A stretch of DNA of 64,000 nucleotides from Allium sativum (taxonomy: Eukaryota; Streptophyta; Magnoliopsida; Asparagales; Amaryllidaceae), in NCBI GenBank assembly GCA_030737875.1, contig CM060924.1:148298197-148362196 (forward strand), written 5' to 3'. Position 1 is the stretch's first letter. Each line of letters starts with the position of its first letter. The notes beneath the pieces are model-generated. The model made no database searches and had not been told where the DNA came from. It was given only the letters and a program-made list of their open reading frames with translations. Of the stretch, positions 33,082 through 46,254 are shown one piece after another. The position numbers and the translations under genes are program-made.

Positions 33082-34991
33082 GTAAGTTTAGTTATATTTG
33101 TGGGATGCGAATTAATATTAATGTCATACCTTGTATTGAAATGAAAACAGAACAATGTTGGTTATGTTATATGTGAAATTTTGTAATATTAATTTATGCC
33201 TGTGATTTGATTTATCATGATGAATTGGGAATTATGAATGAGCTTATTCATATGTATAGCTTGTTTTGACAAGTTGAAGTTTATCATGTTATGCAAGTTT
33301 TAGGTAGTAAAACCATACCACTTATGTGACTAAATGCTAGATTTATATGTTTAACATGGTTTATATGTATTTGAGATCTCATGTATATATATAATTTTGT
33401 GCTATGCCTACATGATTAAGCTTATACATATGTTCATATGTTCGCACAAATGATGCAAGTCATAATTGGATCCATGCCACGATCCACTTTAATACATGCC
33501 TTATGTCAAAATTTTAGATCTAGTTCATGTGATAAAAATTATACATGTCTCGTTATAAGCTAGTTATGTCTAATTCATGAGACACTTATTTGGATTCCCC
33601 TTTTTATGCAAGTTGAAACCCATGAATTATGCTAAGTTGCAAGTTTACACCTATGACGTTACGGTATTCATGTTGGTCATTTTGCAAGTTCACCCCTATA
33701 ATGTTCATGATGGCTATTTTGCAAGTTCACCCCTATTATGTTCATATTGACTATGTCGTAAATGCCTAATTACACCTATGCCATGTTTGTGTTTATTTAT
33801 GCCTATTTGTGTACGCTAAATTAGGCTAAGTTTTTAGCCTAATATTTCATAAATCATACGAACGTGAATTTAGGCTAATATTAGTTAGCCTAAAATTTAG
33901 ACGGTGTAACGTTGGGTTAATTAATAAATCAAAACAATGATGTAGGTGGGCCCAAAATCAGGAAATGGGTTAGGGCCATGATTGGTGTAAATTTTTACAC
34001 CGTTAGTTTTGAATTAAAATATGTGGCATAAAACAATTTAAATAATTAAAATTATAAATTTAGAAAATACGAAGATGCTTAACACGAGGTTGGATTGAGT
34101 TGTGACGTAAACCTGCCCGGACCCGCCCGGCTGTCCAGTAGTCACATCAATACCTATCCAATGTGAGAGGTTAAGTATTGAGCCCGATAAGGAACCGTGG
34201 TTAGACTGAGTTGTGGCGTAAGACTGCCCGGAACCAACCGACATACTGGCAGCCACAACAATACCTGTCTAATGTGAGTGGTTGGTGCTTTAATAAGACA
34301 ATTAGAGCCAAGCTAGGATTGATAGGGTTAATTCAATTAAATAAAAACTTAACCAGATTTAACATGTTAACTGAATGAATGGGTGGGGTTAGGTTCATAC
34401 AGACACTTAACCACTTAACATGTTTTGACCAGAAAACCCTAGTGGCGCGGACCCATTTCAGCAGTAACCCAATTAGGTATCATGGTACCCTGAAACTAGG
34501 CAGGGTGGGGCACGGTTACTGGGCTGATTGTTGCACACACTCCGGAGCAGACAAACAGGGCACTGGAGCATCAGTAGTATACCCTATGTATTCTAGAATT
34601 GTGTCAGGGCCGCCACCATGGGACTTGATACACCCTATGGTGGGACCAGCATAGGTATCTACCATCTAGGGCCGTGGGACACATATGAACAGGGGAGTAG
34701 GAGCCGATCATTTAAGAGGAGATCACTTCACCCTAATCACGGGGTGGTAGTTGGAATAAGTATGAGTAGGTGCAGAGATAGAGATTTAGAATGGGGTGCG
34801 AAGGGATATTCGGTTTAAGCCACCTTATCCAGTTTTATGTTAGACTATTACTCTGACATCGTCCTGTTCTCACTTTATGCAAGTCATGATCTTTTTATTA
34901 TTCTCATGCTAGAAATATAGCTAGACTTACCAGACTTATGTCTGACCGATTTTCCTTTCGTCATCTTTTCTTCCGTTCCCCCCACCCCCAG
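33082..34991 (+). other. Candidate leader intron inside the C 5' LTR
   Basis: Donor TTGTAAGTTT at 33082, branch CTGAC at 34942-34946, acceptor AG at 34990-34991. In the 3' LTR the donor has decayed to GTAAAT (47782) while the acceptor TAG is at 49741-49743. Comparative support only. Confidence 0.45.
34099..34259 (+). promoter_or_regulatory. Twin GC-loop hairpins in the C LTR
   Basis: Module 1 is GTTGTGAC (34099-34106) with GTCACATC (34141-34148); the 3' LTR copy pairs perfectly (GTCACAAC). Module 2 is GTTGTGGC (34210-34217) with GCCACAAC (34252-34259). Outer pairing TTGGAT with ATCCAA, and TTAGAC with GTCTAA, differs between the modules yet is complementary in each. Confidence 0.65.
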
Positions 34992-35380
34992 GTCAACAGG
35001 GAGGAAACACCTCAGCTTAGTCAGACTTTTCATCCAGCTTAAAGAGAGAGAATGTATTGCTTGGATCTCTTTCGTTCGGACCATGGCTTTGGGGATCATT
35101 TATGGGGATTTATGCAGTTTTATTTATGTTTCATGCTTCTTTAAGTTTTAAATCAAGACAGTATTATGATTGTAATAATTGGAAGTTTGCTTTGAGACAA
35201 TTATGGAAATGTTTTGTATGAACATGTATTTATGATATAAAAGTCTGTTTATTTTCCACTGCTTATATATATGTGTTTATATCTGTCTTGTGTTTTATCT
35301 GTGACTTTTACCTATAAACCTCCACCAAAATTAAGGCATTCCCTTTGTGAGTGACCTTAATAGAGGTGGGGTGTTTCACT

Positions 35381-35392
35381 TGGTATAAGAGC
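35381..35392 (+). other. Element C primer-binding site
   Basis: TGGTATAAGAGC, one base off the tRNA-Met site, two bases after the LTR. The following 170 bp to the gag ATG are untranslated leader. Confidence 0.8.
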
Positions 35393-35564
35393 ATAGGTTC
35401 ACTAGATCAGATAAAAGTTTTTGAAAATTTATTTTCAAAAAGAAATTTGAAGGAGCAATTTTAAAATAAAGTATTGTTAAATTTTAAAAAGGCATTATCC
35501 CCCAAAGCCATATGTATTATCCGTCTATCCTTGTGTATTAAAATCTTTCCTTTTTCGTTTCAGC

Positions 35565-36475
35565 ATGTCTGGGGATATTAATCTTCCGGAAGGCGTGCCA
35601 ATACCTGGCTGGTTTAGAAGATACCTAGAAGCTAGGGCCAATGATGCGGGCCCAGCAAATCCTCCTCCCCCAGTTGCAGCAGCACCTCCTCCTCCTCGTA
35701 GAAACGCTTTCTCCAAGACATGTAGGGATTTCAAGGCCATGGGAGGAAAGGACTTCAAAGGGACTGAGTCGTTCATAGGAGCAAGGAACTGGCTCAAAGA
35801 AACTAAGGATCTATTCTCTATCTTTGATATAGAGGACAGACAAAAGATATAGTTAGCAGTATGGTTGCTCAAGGATGAGGCCTCCTTTTGGTGGGAGGTT
35901 ACAAATGCAGAAAGACCGGTGGAGACTTGGGTGGATTTCAGAACATGATTTGAGATGAAATTCCTCTCACAGGCTGAGCGTAGTTTGTAATTGGAGAGGT
36001 TCTTATCCCTCAAGCAGGGGAGTATGTCAGTCAATGAATATGTTAACCAATTTAATCAATTAGCCATATTTGGGTTGGACTTGGTCAACACACAGCACAA
36101 GAAGGCCCTTCGCTTTGTCAAAGGACTAAACGAGCCACTGCACAGTCTGGCCATAACCCATGTACCCATGGGAGCTACTTATGAGGGGCTGGTAGATATG
36201 GCACTGCTGTACGAGGAAGATAAGGGCAAGAAGGTTGCAAAAGTCAAAGCGCTTCAAGAGAAGAAAGAGGGCTTACAAGCTAAGAAACCAGACTTCAAGA
36301 AAGGAGGAAAGAACAAAAACAAATTCCGTGAGTAGAGAAGATGTAATTTCTGTGGCATTGTTGGGCATGTGATAAAAGACTACAGGAAGAAGAAGGCAAA
36401 GATGAATGGTGGTTGCTTTCATTGCGGAGAGATAGGACACAAGGCTAAGGACTGCCCTAAGAGGCGAGGGTAGGG
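35565..36475 (+). pseudogene. gag: Element C gag
   Basis: One frame from ATG 35565 with five stops (near 35850, 35946, 35988, 36333 and 36470). Domains: PGWFRRYLEA, proline-rich spacer, KDFKGTESFIGARNWLKE, WLLKDEASFWWEV, EYVNQFNQLA, a Lys-rich stretch, then two zinc knuckles. The first (CNFCGIVGHVIKDY) has its last Cys changed to Tyr; the second (CFHCGEIGHKAKDC) is intact. Most stops fit a C-to-T change in CAG, CAA or CGA. Confidence 0.88.
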
Positions 36476-36559
36476 GCAGAAACTGGATCCACCTCAGGGG
36501 GACAGGTTCATGCACTGGAGGCACCTCCTCTGCAACAGCGAGGTAGAAATATTTCTGTA

Positions 36560-37905
36560 GAAAGTGTAGTTTATCTTTATGGTCATCCAGTTCGCACTCT
36601 CTTTGATTCTTGTGCATCACACTGCATTATTTCATCTACTTTAGTAGAATCTCTGCACCTAGACACTAGTATTATAGAGGATCCCTTGGCTGTTTCAAAT
36701 CCAATCGGGGGCTCAACTTATTTGTCAATGGTTTTTACAGATTTGAAAAATTCTGTTCTAAGCGTAGAGTTTAGATTTAATGCCTTTTTTTGGTCTTCTC
36801 GGTATATGGTTTGACCTTAGGCATGGGCTGGTTATCCAGTAATGGTGCCATACTTGATTGTGAGAAGAGAGTAGTAAGACTCTCTACTCGGCTCGGTAAC
36901 ACTCTAGAAATTACTTGTAGTCCCCTACACTCTGTCATGCTTAGTTATCTAGAGTCGCTTGATGCTTCGGTTGAGAATTCGCAGTCGGTTAGAGTAGTCC
37001 GGGAATATTCAGATGTCTTTAAAGAGGGGAAGGGCTTACCTCCGAAGCGGGAGATAGACTTCCGCATATATCTTGTTGGTAATGCAAAGCCCGTTGCATT
37101 ACCCATTAGACACATGGCTCCAAGGGAAAGGAAGGAGCTCAGTAAGCAAGTTAAGGAGCTTCTTGAGAAGGGGTTCACAAGGCGAAGTATCTCAGAATGG
37201 GGTGCTCCAGTGGTGTTCGCCACCAAAGCAGATGGTTCACTACGTCTCTGTGTGGACTATAGGGAGCTTAACAAGCTAACCAAGAAGAATAGGCACCCTC
37301 TCCCCAGAATAGACGATTTGTTTGATCAGCTTGTAGGAGCGTCGGTTTTCTCCTAACTTGACTTGGCTACCGGGTTTCATCAGCTAAGGTAGCTGAAGAT
37401 AGCATTGACAAGACGGTGTTCAGAACCCCAGACGGTTTCTTTGAGTGGCTCGTCATGCCTTTCGGCTTGACGAATGCACCCGCTTATTTCGTTAACCTAA
37501 TAAGCAGGGTGTTCAGAGAGTTCCTCAACAAGTTCGTGGTGGTCTTTGTAGACGATATTTTGATCTTCTCAAAGAATGAGGAAGAGCATGCCCAGCATCT
37601 GAAGGATATCATGGAGACTCTCCGTGCACATCAGCTTAAAGCCAAATTCTCCAAATGCAATTTCTAGAGAGAAGAAGTGAGGTTTCTCGGGCATATAGTG
37701 TCCAAAAAGGGGTTGGCTATGGACCCCGCAAAAGTGATGGTGGTGCAAGATTGGAAGGCACCAAGGAATGCAACCAAAGTCCGAAGCTTTCTCGGGCTAG
37801 CAGGGTTTTATCGAAAGTTCATCAGAGATTTTGCAAAGATCTCATCTCCACTTACAAGGCTAACAAAGAAGAACCTAGTGTTCGCTTGGGATTTGGATTG
37901 TGACA
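36560..37905 (+). pseudogene. pol: Element C protease and reverse transcriptase
   Basis: The protease core reads FDSCASH near 36600-36620 where related elements have Gly after DS, so the active site is changed. After a frame change near 36787 the frame 36790-37356 holds the protease end ([12 protein letters not shown]) and RT start ([20 protein letters not shown]). TAA at about 37354 interrupts before the catalytic Asp motif. After a frame break, RT continues with [17 protein letters not shown] and [10 protein letters not shown] (37416-37667), and TAG follows at 37665. The connection domain starts at 37677. Confidence 0.85.
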
Positions 37906-38650
37906 TTGCTTTCCAACGCTTGGAAAGGGCTCTTACAACAGCCCCAGTTCTGACACTGGCATATGGAAGCAAGATGTTTACAGTATACACAGATGCATGC
38001 AGGACGGGACTAGGTGCTGTCCTAATGCAAGAAGGGAAGGCAGTAGCTTATGGAGGAAGGCAGTTGAAAGTTCATGAAAGAAACTACCTAACCCACGATC
38101 TTGAGTTGGCTGCCATTGTCTTTGCACTTAAATCAGGGCGCTATTGTCTCCTAGGCGAGAAGTTTGAGCTTTATACTGACCATAAATCCTTGAAATATCT
38201 TTTCTCATAGAAGGACCTTTACTTGAGGCAACAAAGGTGGATGGAGTTTCTTTCCTCGTATGATTTCGAGATTTCCTATACCCCTGGCAAGGGCAATGTA
38301 CTAGCAGATGCTTTAAGAAGGAAGAAGCTGACCCTCGGTCCTCTCTTTGTAGAAAGGAAAAGCTTGGAGTATATAGCCAATTTTGAATGTAGGCCCTCCT
38401 ATGACTTCGTACCAGGTTTGTTAGCATCTCTTGAAGTGCGCCCTACTCTTTTGGACTCAATAGGGGCCGCACAATGTGAAGACCCTCAGTTAATTGAAGT
38501 GGTTGAAAAGTTAATTAGGGGTGAGACTTCTAGTCACCTCGATAGATACACCATCGACAATAAAGGGTGGTTAAGACGGGATGGAAGACTATGCGTCCCA
38601 CAAGCAAAGGAGTTAGTGAAGAAGGTTCTTGAGGAGGCACACCTTCCAAG
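37905..38650 (+). pseudogene. pol: Element C RNase H and integrase N-terminus
   Basis: RNase H motifs are [14 protein letters not shown] (first Asp), [16 protein letters not shown] (Glu), [13 protein letters not shown] (Asp) and [11 protein letters not shown] (Asp). TAG near 38208 splits it. The frame reaches the integrase zinc finger (EEAHL) and breaks at about 38645 by a one-base loss. Confidence 0.85.
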
Positions 38651-39939
38651 ATGACAATACATCCAGGCGGAGACAAAATGTACAAGGACTTAAAGAGAGT
38701 TTTCTTTTGGAGTGGCATGAAGAAGGACGTGGCAGATTTTGTTTCTTAGTGCATGATTTGCCAACAGTTCAAGGCGGATCAGATGAAGCCTGGCGGTCTG
38801 CTCCATCCTCTAGAATTTCCACAGTGGAAGTGGGATAGCATTTCAATGGACTTCATTGATGGGTTGCCTAGGTAAAGAAGGGGCAATACTAGCATTTGGG
38901 TAATAAAGGATAGGCTTACTAAAAGCGCCCACTTTTTACCTGTCAAGAGTAGAAGGACTGCCTCATCTCTAGCATCTCTTTATCTCAAGGAAATAGTTCG
39001 ACTCCATGGGATACCCTCCAGCATTGTTAGTGACCGAGACCCTATCTTTACAAGCGAGTTTTGGCGGAGTCTACAAGAAGCGGCACACAGTTATGTTTGA
39101 GCATGGCCTATCACCCCCAAACCGATGGACAGACAGAAAGGGTGAACATAGTTTTGTTAGACCTTTTGAGACTTTGCGTTCTTGACTTTGGAGGGACACG
39201 GGAAGATCATCTTCCTTTGGTGGAATTCGCCTACAACAACAGCTACCAAGCAACCATCGGTATGGCTCCCTTCGAAGCTCTGTACGGAAGACCGTGTCGA
39301 TCACCAACTTATTGGTGGGAGTCTACAGATAAGCTCATTCTTGGACCAGACTTGATTAGAGAGACCTCAGAAAAAGTGGACCTGATACGGAGAAGAATGA
39401 AGACAGCCCAAGATAGACAAAAATCTTATGCAGACAGGAGAAGGACCGACGTTGAGTTTGAGGTTAGGGACAGAGTTTTCCTTAAGGTATCTCCTTTAAG
39501 GAACGTCGTTCGCTTAGGGTCCACAGGAAAGCTAGCACCAAGATTTGTAGGGCCGTTTCCTATCATCGAGAAGATTGGGAAGATGGCCTATAGATTAGAG
39601 CTACCCAAGAGACTGGCTGGAGTCCACAACGTCTTTCATGTTTCTCACCTTCGGAAATGTTTACATGAATCTGCGGAAGTGGTAGATCCAAGCATTCTAG
39701 AAGAAGCCGAAGTGGAACGCGAAGCAACTGTGAGAAGAGTTCCAACCCCTATCTTAGGAACTGAAGTGAAAAAGCTATGCAACCGCGAAGTCAAGCTTGT
39801 CAAAGTTCGGTGGAGCGACGCCGAGGAAGACATGACTTGGGAAACAGAGGACAGAATATGTGCGGCCTACCCTTTTCTTTTTGAGGGTACATCTTTGATC
39901 TATATTTTCCTTAAGTTGTACTTCTATCTATCTTTTTAG
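38650..39939 (+). pseudogene. pol: Element C integrase core and chromodomain
   Basis: The first core Asp is in SMDFIDGLP (about 38845) and the second in VSDRDPIF (about 39030); a small deletion near 39080 shifts frame before TERVN (Glu). The long frame 39061-39939 (292 codons) keeps GMAPFEALYGRPC, GPFPIIEK (GPF motif), VFHVSHLRKC, and a C-terminal chromodomain (LVKVRWSDAEEDMTWETE) ending AAYPFLFEG. This is the best-preserved chromodomain of the window. Confidence 0.88.
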
Positions 39940-40487
39940 GTATATCTCCTCGATCTTATCCTTTATCCTTAGGTAGAAACCCTTTCGGATGTAAATATGT
40001 AATTGAAACATGTTATGGGTGATGGTTGCAGGTGGTTGCAAGTGGTTGCTAGTGGTTGCTCGTGGATGCATATACACACACAACCTAGGTTTAGATCGGC
40101 TCAATCACTTCATATTGCATATGCATATGTGTATTCATATTTGTATATGGTTGAAACTTGATGTGTTATCACATGAATGTCACATTTGTATGAATGATTG
40201 CGCGCTCATATAGAATTATGAATAGGAAAAATTTGCATACATGATGGATTCATGACACTTACATGATTTGCATTAAGGAGGTCAACTGAATCAGTAGACC
40301 GCCTGATTTTTGCATTAGATAAGGACATGTACACACACTTTGCATATGATCATGAACCATTAGAAGTCTTTTTAAGGACAATGGACGCCTGTGTTTGATG
40401 GTTGAGTAGGAGGACGATTGGATGGTAGGATATACGTTCTTCCAGACTTGAAGATTTCAGGGACGAAATCCTTTAAGGAGGGGAGAA
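39940..40487 (+). other. Element C 3' untranslated region and polypurine tract
   Basis: Non-coding, with GTGGTTGC-type short repeats (about 40021-40065) and the polypurine tract AAGGAGGGGAGAA at 40475-40487 just before the LTR. Confidence 0.8.
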
Positions 40488-40991
40488 TGTAACACCCCAA
40501 ATTTTCTGCTAACATTAAATTTACAAATTAAAGTATAATTAATTCAAAATGAAAGAATTAAGGGAAACGGGTTACACTGTTGCGTTCGACTCGGAATTCT
40601 GCTTGAGATAGAGCCCGAGTTTCCATAAATCGGACACTGTATGAAGAAGTTATGGCCTTCCGAAGTTCAAAATTCAAATTTAAATTCAAGCAGACCAAGA
40701 TTCAGTTTAAAATTCAAAAACGGGCTCAAACTGGGCTGGGCGGGAAAATTCCCGCCCAGGACCCAGGTCGACCAGGGGGTCGACCCTAGTGTCGACCTGG
40801 GGTACCTAGGTCGACTATAGTGTCAATCTAGGGGTCGACCCGCAGGTCTACCTGCCCAGTCGACCTAGTTTGGGTTTGGCTGGCCTGGTCAGGGTTCTGG
40901 TCGAATTTTTGGGCCTGGTCTTGTCACTAGGGCTGAGTTGTCTTCGTTTGATTGGCTCCTCTTTAGAACAAGTGGCTTGGATTAATCCTGG
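40488..40991 (+). repeat. Element C 3' LTR, segment 1
   Basis: Starts TGTAACACCCCA and contains the GTCGAC cluster (about 40765-40865). It ends at CCTGG (40987-40991), the left target duplication of G. Confidence 0.88.
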
Positions 40992-43900
40992 TGTGATGAG
41001 AAGGAATTTCGCTCGGTCCGAACCAGTCGCTAAACCGATCCAGGCCGTTCGAAACGCCCTATCGTTTGAGAACAGGACAAAACAGAACGCATACAGAAGA
41101 ACATTTCACTGTATATTACAACAATGCACCAGATTACAAGAATATACAGAGTATAAATGAATATTACACAGAAATATCAGAGATTTAAATTACATTTAAA
41201 TACATCGCAGCGGAAAATAATACAATACACAACTAGAAGAGATATACGGATACAAAGCTTTCCGGATATCGTTCCAGCTGTAAACCAGGTTCCTGTGAAT
41301 ATAAATCTGCAAAACCAAAACTACTAGCTGCCCGTGTCAAAATAGGGGCACCCAGAGTTTAGGTTAAAACAATAAACTCCAGGTCAGTCATGGGACTGGT
41401 GTGAGAACTAAAACAGTTATTAATCTTTATTTTCAAAGTTAGGTAAATCAAGGGACCACGCCGTATAACACGGAACGGGTTTCCTCCCAAGAATACCAGT
41501 GCATAAAACATAACAGCGCAATGCTAAGTAAAGAAAAATGAAGCTGTTATAAGACCCAGGTCCCATCACACAATGCAACGCAGCCGAGGATAGGGTTTTC
41601 CCTTATAACAGCCAAGGAATGCTTGATACGTTTTAAAACAGATTATTTGATACTATTATAAGTGCATAGTGTATAAAACAACTTCAAATCATAAGTATCA
41701 ATCATAGGCGGCATGAGCGCCCCATCCCACTATGTCACCATACTAGTTCTACAATTAAAACCGCAAATGTCACGTATTTGGAAATTGGATTTCCGTCTAT
41801 GAACCGAGGCAAAAGATAGTCCTCAACCGATTCGAGACTGTCTAGCCCGAGCCTCAGGCAAGTACTCTGTCAAGCCTTTGGATCGTCAGGGCCGGTCCAC
41901 CGATGTGGATTAAACTTAAACCCTGAACATGCGTTCCCCCGCCCTATGGGGCGTAAATGAGCCAACGAATGACTCCATCGGACCCGGATCGTCCGATCAA
42001 ACCGAGGCGCCTCGCAACAGCAACAACCACATAAGTCAAACTCGTCAGGGCGTGTAAAACCACTGACGCCACTTCTAACTAGAAAGAAACGCATGCCCTC
42101 CCTGAGGTCCGTCTCCCGTTTTTGGTTCGTACCGGGTGTGAAACTCGCGAAGTAAACGTTACACAAAGCTACGCCACAAAGGCCGTGCTTTGATCATCAC
42201 CACGAGACTTTGCTTTTCAACAGAAGCCTCGATCAATTGCCACTTAGGCATGCCACATAGGCAATTCACTCCATGCGTTTGATATCCATCAATATATAAC
42301 CCCTGAGCTCGTACGTCTCAGAGAAGGGCGTTAAGCAAGAGAATAAATTCTCCGCCACCAAACAGATATATATTTATTAGAAATCAATCACACAGACTAA
42401 AATCCAATGTCAGACACACAGTCCATTTACAAGTCCGTTCTGGGTCTGAACGAAACCGGAGGCACCTAGTACCCCACATATCCATCGATCTCCAAGTACG
42501 TCTGGACGATCACCAACTGTTTCCATCTTCTTGGGTGTACAGCCCAATCAAGATCATCAGTTATCACCCAAACGACGTGAAGACTTCCGGTCTTCGACCA
42601 TCGTCTTCATCTTCGACACCACGTCGAATCAGTTATTCAGAATGGGATAAACCCGGTCTTTCTGAATAACTCGCGTATATATTATAAAAGTGTTACACAA
42701 ACACAACATACGCCTCATTCCAATTCAGAATATTCTTTTATTCAAATATTCCTATACTTTGGGAAAAGTTCCCATTAATTTTATCCAAGATAAATTCTTT
42801 AAATTTATTCTTTAATCTCCTTTGAATATCAATTCAAACTAGTCGGGATTAGCGAACCACACCGAAGTAATCATTTATTTTATTTCCCAATCCCAACCTA
42901 TTCATCCCATGAAGTAAAACAGGTAATACTTCATATCTAACACCACAGTGTTATCGGTAAATTCAATTACCATTTCACGTTCAAATCTAATTAAAGATTT
43001 AACCATCGCCTGGAGCAAAACTGGTGATACTCCATTTTCGATCATTTCATTCTAATTAAAGATTCATTAAAACTCCAATTAGTTTTAATCTTTAACTGGG
43101 TTAAAGAATCAGTGTCATTTAAAACACGGTTCACGATAAACCCAAAACCACCTTCATTAATTATCAGGTTAAAGAACAAGTGTTATTTAAAACACTGTTC
43201 ACGATAAACCCAAAAATCAATACCAATTCAATTCCAATTAAATATCGTTTAATTGGTACACTTCATTAAATCTAAATAAAAAGATTTAATTTTTTTCTCA
43301 ACTGGGTTCAAGAACAGTGTTAGTGAAGACACCATTCACGACAAACCCCAAATCACATTTGATATTCAATACAAGGCTCTGAATAGAAAATATATCGGCT
43401 TATATTCAATATCAAATTCTACGACTAACAAACGTCGTATTGGAAATAACGATATATATATATCTTTCAAATTTCCATAACAACATCTGTATAATCACGA
43501 ATTCCAACATCGAAATATTCCGAAGACAATTTCGATTCAAATCCACTCCAATGCAATCATTGGAACTTTTGGTTATTTTCAAAACCCTTTTCAAATTCAA
43601 TTTATTTATTTAAAAATAAATAGAATTATAATTCTAGTTCAAAACTAGTTCATTTCGATAAAAATCTATTTTTATCTTTTCAAATATGGAGTTTTTCATC
43701 CCAAATCTTCACAAATCATTTCTTATGATTTTACACAAATTATTACTATTTTTAATAATTTTATCAAGGCCCGTACAGTCGATTTCCATCAACGGCCATC
43801 GAACTGCACTTATAGCGACCTTTTTCAAATTTGATTTGGACATAATTCCAAATCCAACCGTTAGATTTCTAATTTCTAATATATGTTAGAAAGCTCTTTT

Positions 43901-44217
43901 CGATACGAACCCAACGGTTCCGGTTTTAGGAGAATCCGACGGTCGGATCTCCCGTAATGTCCGTTTGAAATCAATGGTCGAAATTCGCGAACTGCCGCGG
44001 CGCGGCGCGTTCTATTCAGGCCATTATATTATATATATAATATATATATAATATATTTCGTCGATTTCTATTTAAAACGAATTATATAAATAGTTTTAAA
44101 TTCGTTTCAAAAGCCATTTCAAATTCATTTTCAATTCAAATCAAAATTGAATTCTTCTTTATAAATTCGTTTTAAAATTCCTTTCTATTCAATTCAAATT
44201 TCAATTCAATTTGAATT

Positions 44218-44385
44218 CATATTCAATTCAATTCATTTCGAAATCGTTTTCAATTCAATTCATTTCGAAATCGTTTTCAATTCAATTCATTTCGAAATCG
44301 TTTTCAATTCAATTCATTTCGAAATCGTTTTCAATTCAATTCATTTCCAAATCGTTTTCAATTCAATTCATTTCGAAATCGTTAT
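44218..44385. repeat. 27-bp tandem repeat in G
   Basis: About six copies of a unit with CATTTCGAAATCG and CAATTCAATT. The central TTTCGAAA is palindromic. Copies are nearly identical, which implies recent slippage or unequal exchange. Confidence 0.85.
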
Positions 44386-45349
44386 AAATATCGTTCACGT
44401 CAAAATGGCATCAATCTAATCAACACGGCTTCATATATTGATATTTTCAAATATTCCATTTCGAATATTTGTATTTCAAATATTTCTATTTTAAAACTGG
44501 AATGAGGCCCAATCAATTAACATATAAAGTTAATTATATGGATTATTCATACAACACATGTATAATAGCATTGAAAAATAATCAACCATCAACCAAAGTG
44601 CACTACACTGTATAAGCATCAAATATAGATATCTAACGCTTATAACAGCCTGTCAATCAATCGATCGACATATTTAATCAATCAGGATGAGTGAACTTCA
44701 AATTTCATCCCAACACCCGTGTGGGGTTTCAAACAATCAAACACAGATTTTATTTGTGCTGTTGGGCGATGTGTAAAATTTATCGACCCAATCGATGTCC
44801 TTCAAATAGGTGTACATAAACAAACCGTCTGGTTTGTAAATGAATATTTATTTATTCACATTCACGATATTCATATTCACGTTAAAAATTATATTTTTTT
44901 AACGATAAAACATTTTATTCCAACATATGAATTTCTATTATTCATTTACAAAATAAAATGATATTTTTATTTTCTAACATATTTTAGAAAATTTTGGCGG
45001 CATAACGGCACGATACTAGAAACGGGACAAGGCCTAGCCTTATCCCCGGTCTAGTGAAGGCCCACGCCATTCACACATCAATCAAATTCGCCAAACAACC
45101 AATTCAAATCAAATAATCTAACCAACTACACAACCAATCAAACAAGTCCATGGTCTGTGGACGGGTGTCGGGTGCTACTAAGCACCGTCTGCATCCTAGT
45201 ATATATATATATATAACTAGAAAAGAAATTGAAGAGTGAGAAATTCTCACAGATAGCTATCCTAGCTCCACAGCACTTCTTTTGCAGGAAATCTTCATTG
45301 CTATCACATCTTCGTCATCTTCGTTGCCCGTAGCCACTACATATATTAA

Positions 45350-45790
45350 AATCACACATTTTTATATTTCGATGTCTTTAAAATAAAAATCACATTTTTA
45401 TTTATTCACTTTCAATTTAAAAGTCATACTTTTATAATTACTTCATATATTTAAAAATTGAATTTTTTTATTTCGTTATTCAATATGTAAAAATCATATT
45501 TTTACCTCGATGTTTAATATATAAAAATTCTATTTTTATTTCGTTACTATGTATATAAAAATCACATTTTTATATTGCTACTCAAACAATAGGAATTATA
45601 TTTTTATCACTATTTCAAATGAATAAAATCAAATTTTTATGTTGCTATCTTCATAATAAAAATTGAATTTTTATGTGTTCTCCTTCATTATGAAAATCAA
45701 ATTTTTATATCGCCTTCACAAATATGAAAATCATATTTTTATTTCTTCAACATCGCTATAAAAATCATATTTTTACTTCATTAAAAATCA
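45350..45790. repeat. Spaced ATAAAAAT/ATTTTTAT palindromes in G
   Basis: Roughly ten dyads of the form AAAAATCAxATTTTTAT at irregular 40-60 bp spacing. Each can fold into a small hairpin. They resemble the per-unit dyads of the CTTAACC arrays in the other LTRs but with unrelated sequence. Confidence 0.65.
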
Positions 45791-46225
45791 CTTCTTTTTG
45801 CTTTCAAAAATCCTTTCTTTTTGCTTTCAAAAATCCTTTCTTTCCGCTTTCAAAAATCCTTTCTTTTTGCTTTCAAAAATCCTTTCTTTTTGCTTTCAAA
45901 AATCCTTTCTTTCTATCTAGTAAAAATCCCGTCTTTTCTCTTTTTAAAAATATGATCTTTATTTTTGCAAGTTCAAATCTTTTTCTATTAAAAGATTAAA
46001 CCTTTTCCTATTTCAAAGTTTAAACCTTTAAAATAAAATCAGTTTTAAAATTCCTTTTAAATCAGTTTTTGCTCTTTAAAATAATCAGTTTTTAAAATTT
46101 TTTTTTCTTTACAAATTCAGTTTTAACATATAAAAGATTTCAGTTTTAACATATAAAAGATTTCAGTTTTAACATATAAAAGATTTCAGTTTTAACATAT
46201 TAAAAATTTCAATTTTAACATATAA
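45789..46225. repeat. Two 23-bp tandem arrays in G
   Basis: Array 1 (about 45789-45925) repeats CTTTCTTTTTGCTTTCAAAA (plus AATC) five to six times. Array 2 (about 46125-46225) repeats CAGTTTTAACATATAAAAGA (plus TTT) about four times. In sense both lie just downstream of the GC-rich leader. Confidence 0.8.
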
Positions 46226-46254
46226 AAGAACATGTAAAACAAAAGAGAAACTCA

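Larger units (their letters stand above)
32294..35378 (+). repeat. Element C 5' LTR
   Basis: TGTAACACCCCG to GGTGTTTCA. It holds seven GTCGAC hexamers (32573-32670), TATA (32830-32837), a 15-codon upstream ORF (32889-32936), donor-like GTAAGT (33082), twin hairpins (34099-34259), a short CTTAACC array (about 34325-34420), CTGAC (34942-34946) and acceptor-like CCCCCAG (AG at 34990-34991). Compared with the 3' LTR it lacks about 58 bp at 34530, inside the block conserved between families. Confidence 0.9.

Noticed and set aside
41870..42166. Minus-strand frame with CGCCCC cysteine run inside G
   Set aside because: No known motif, lies in LTR sequence with no support for translation; probably chance.
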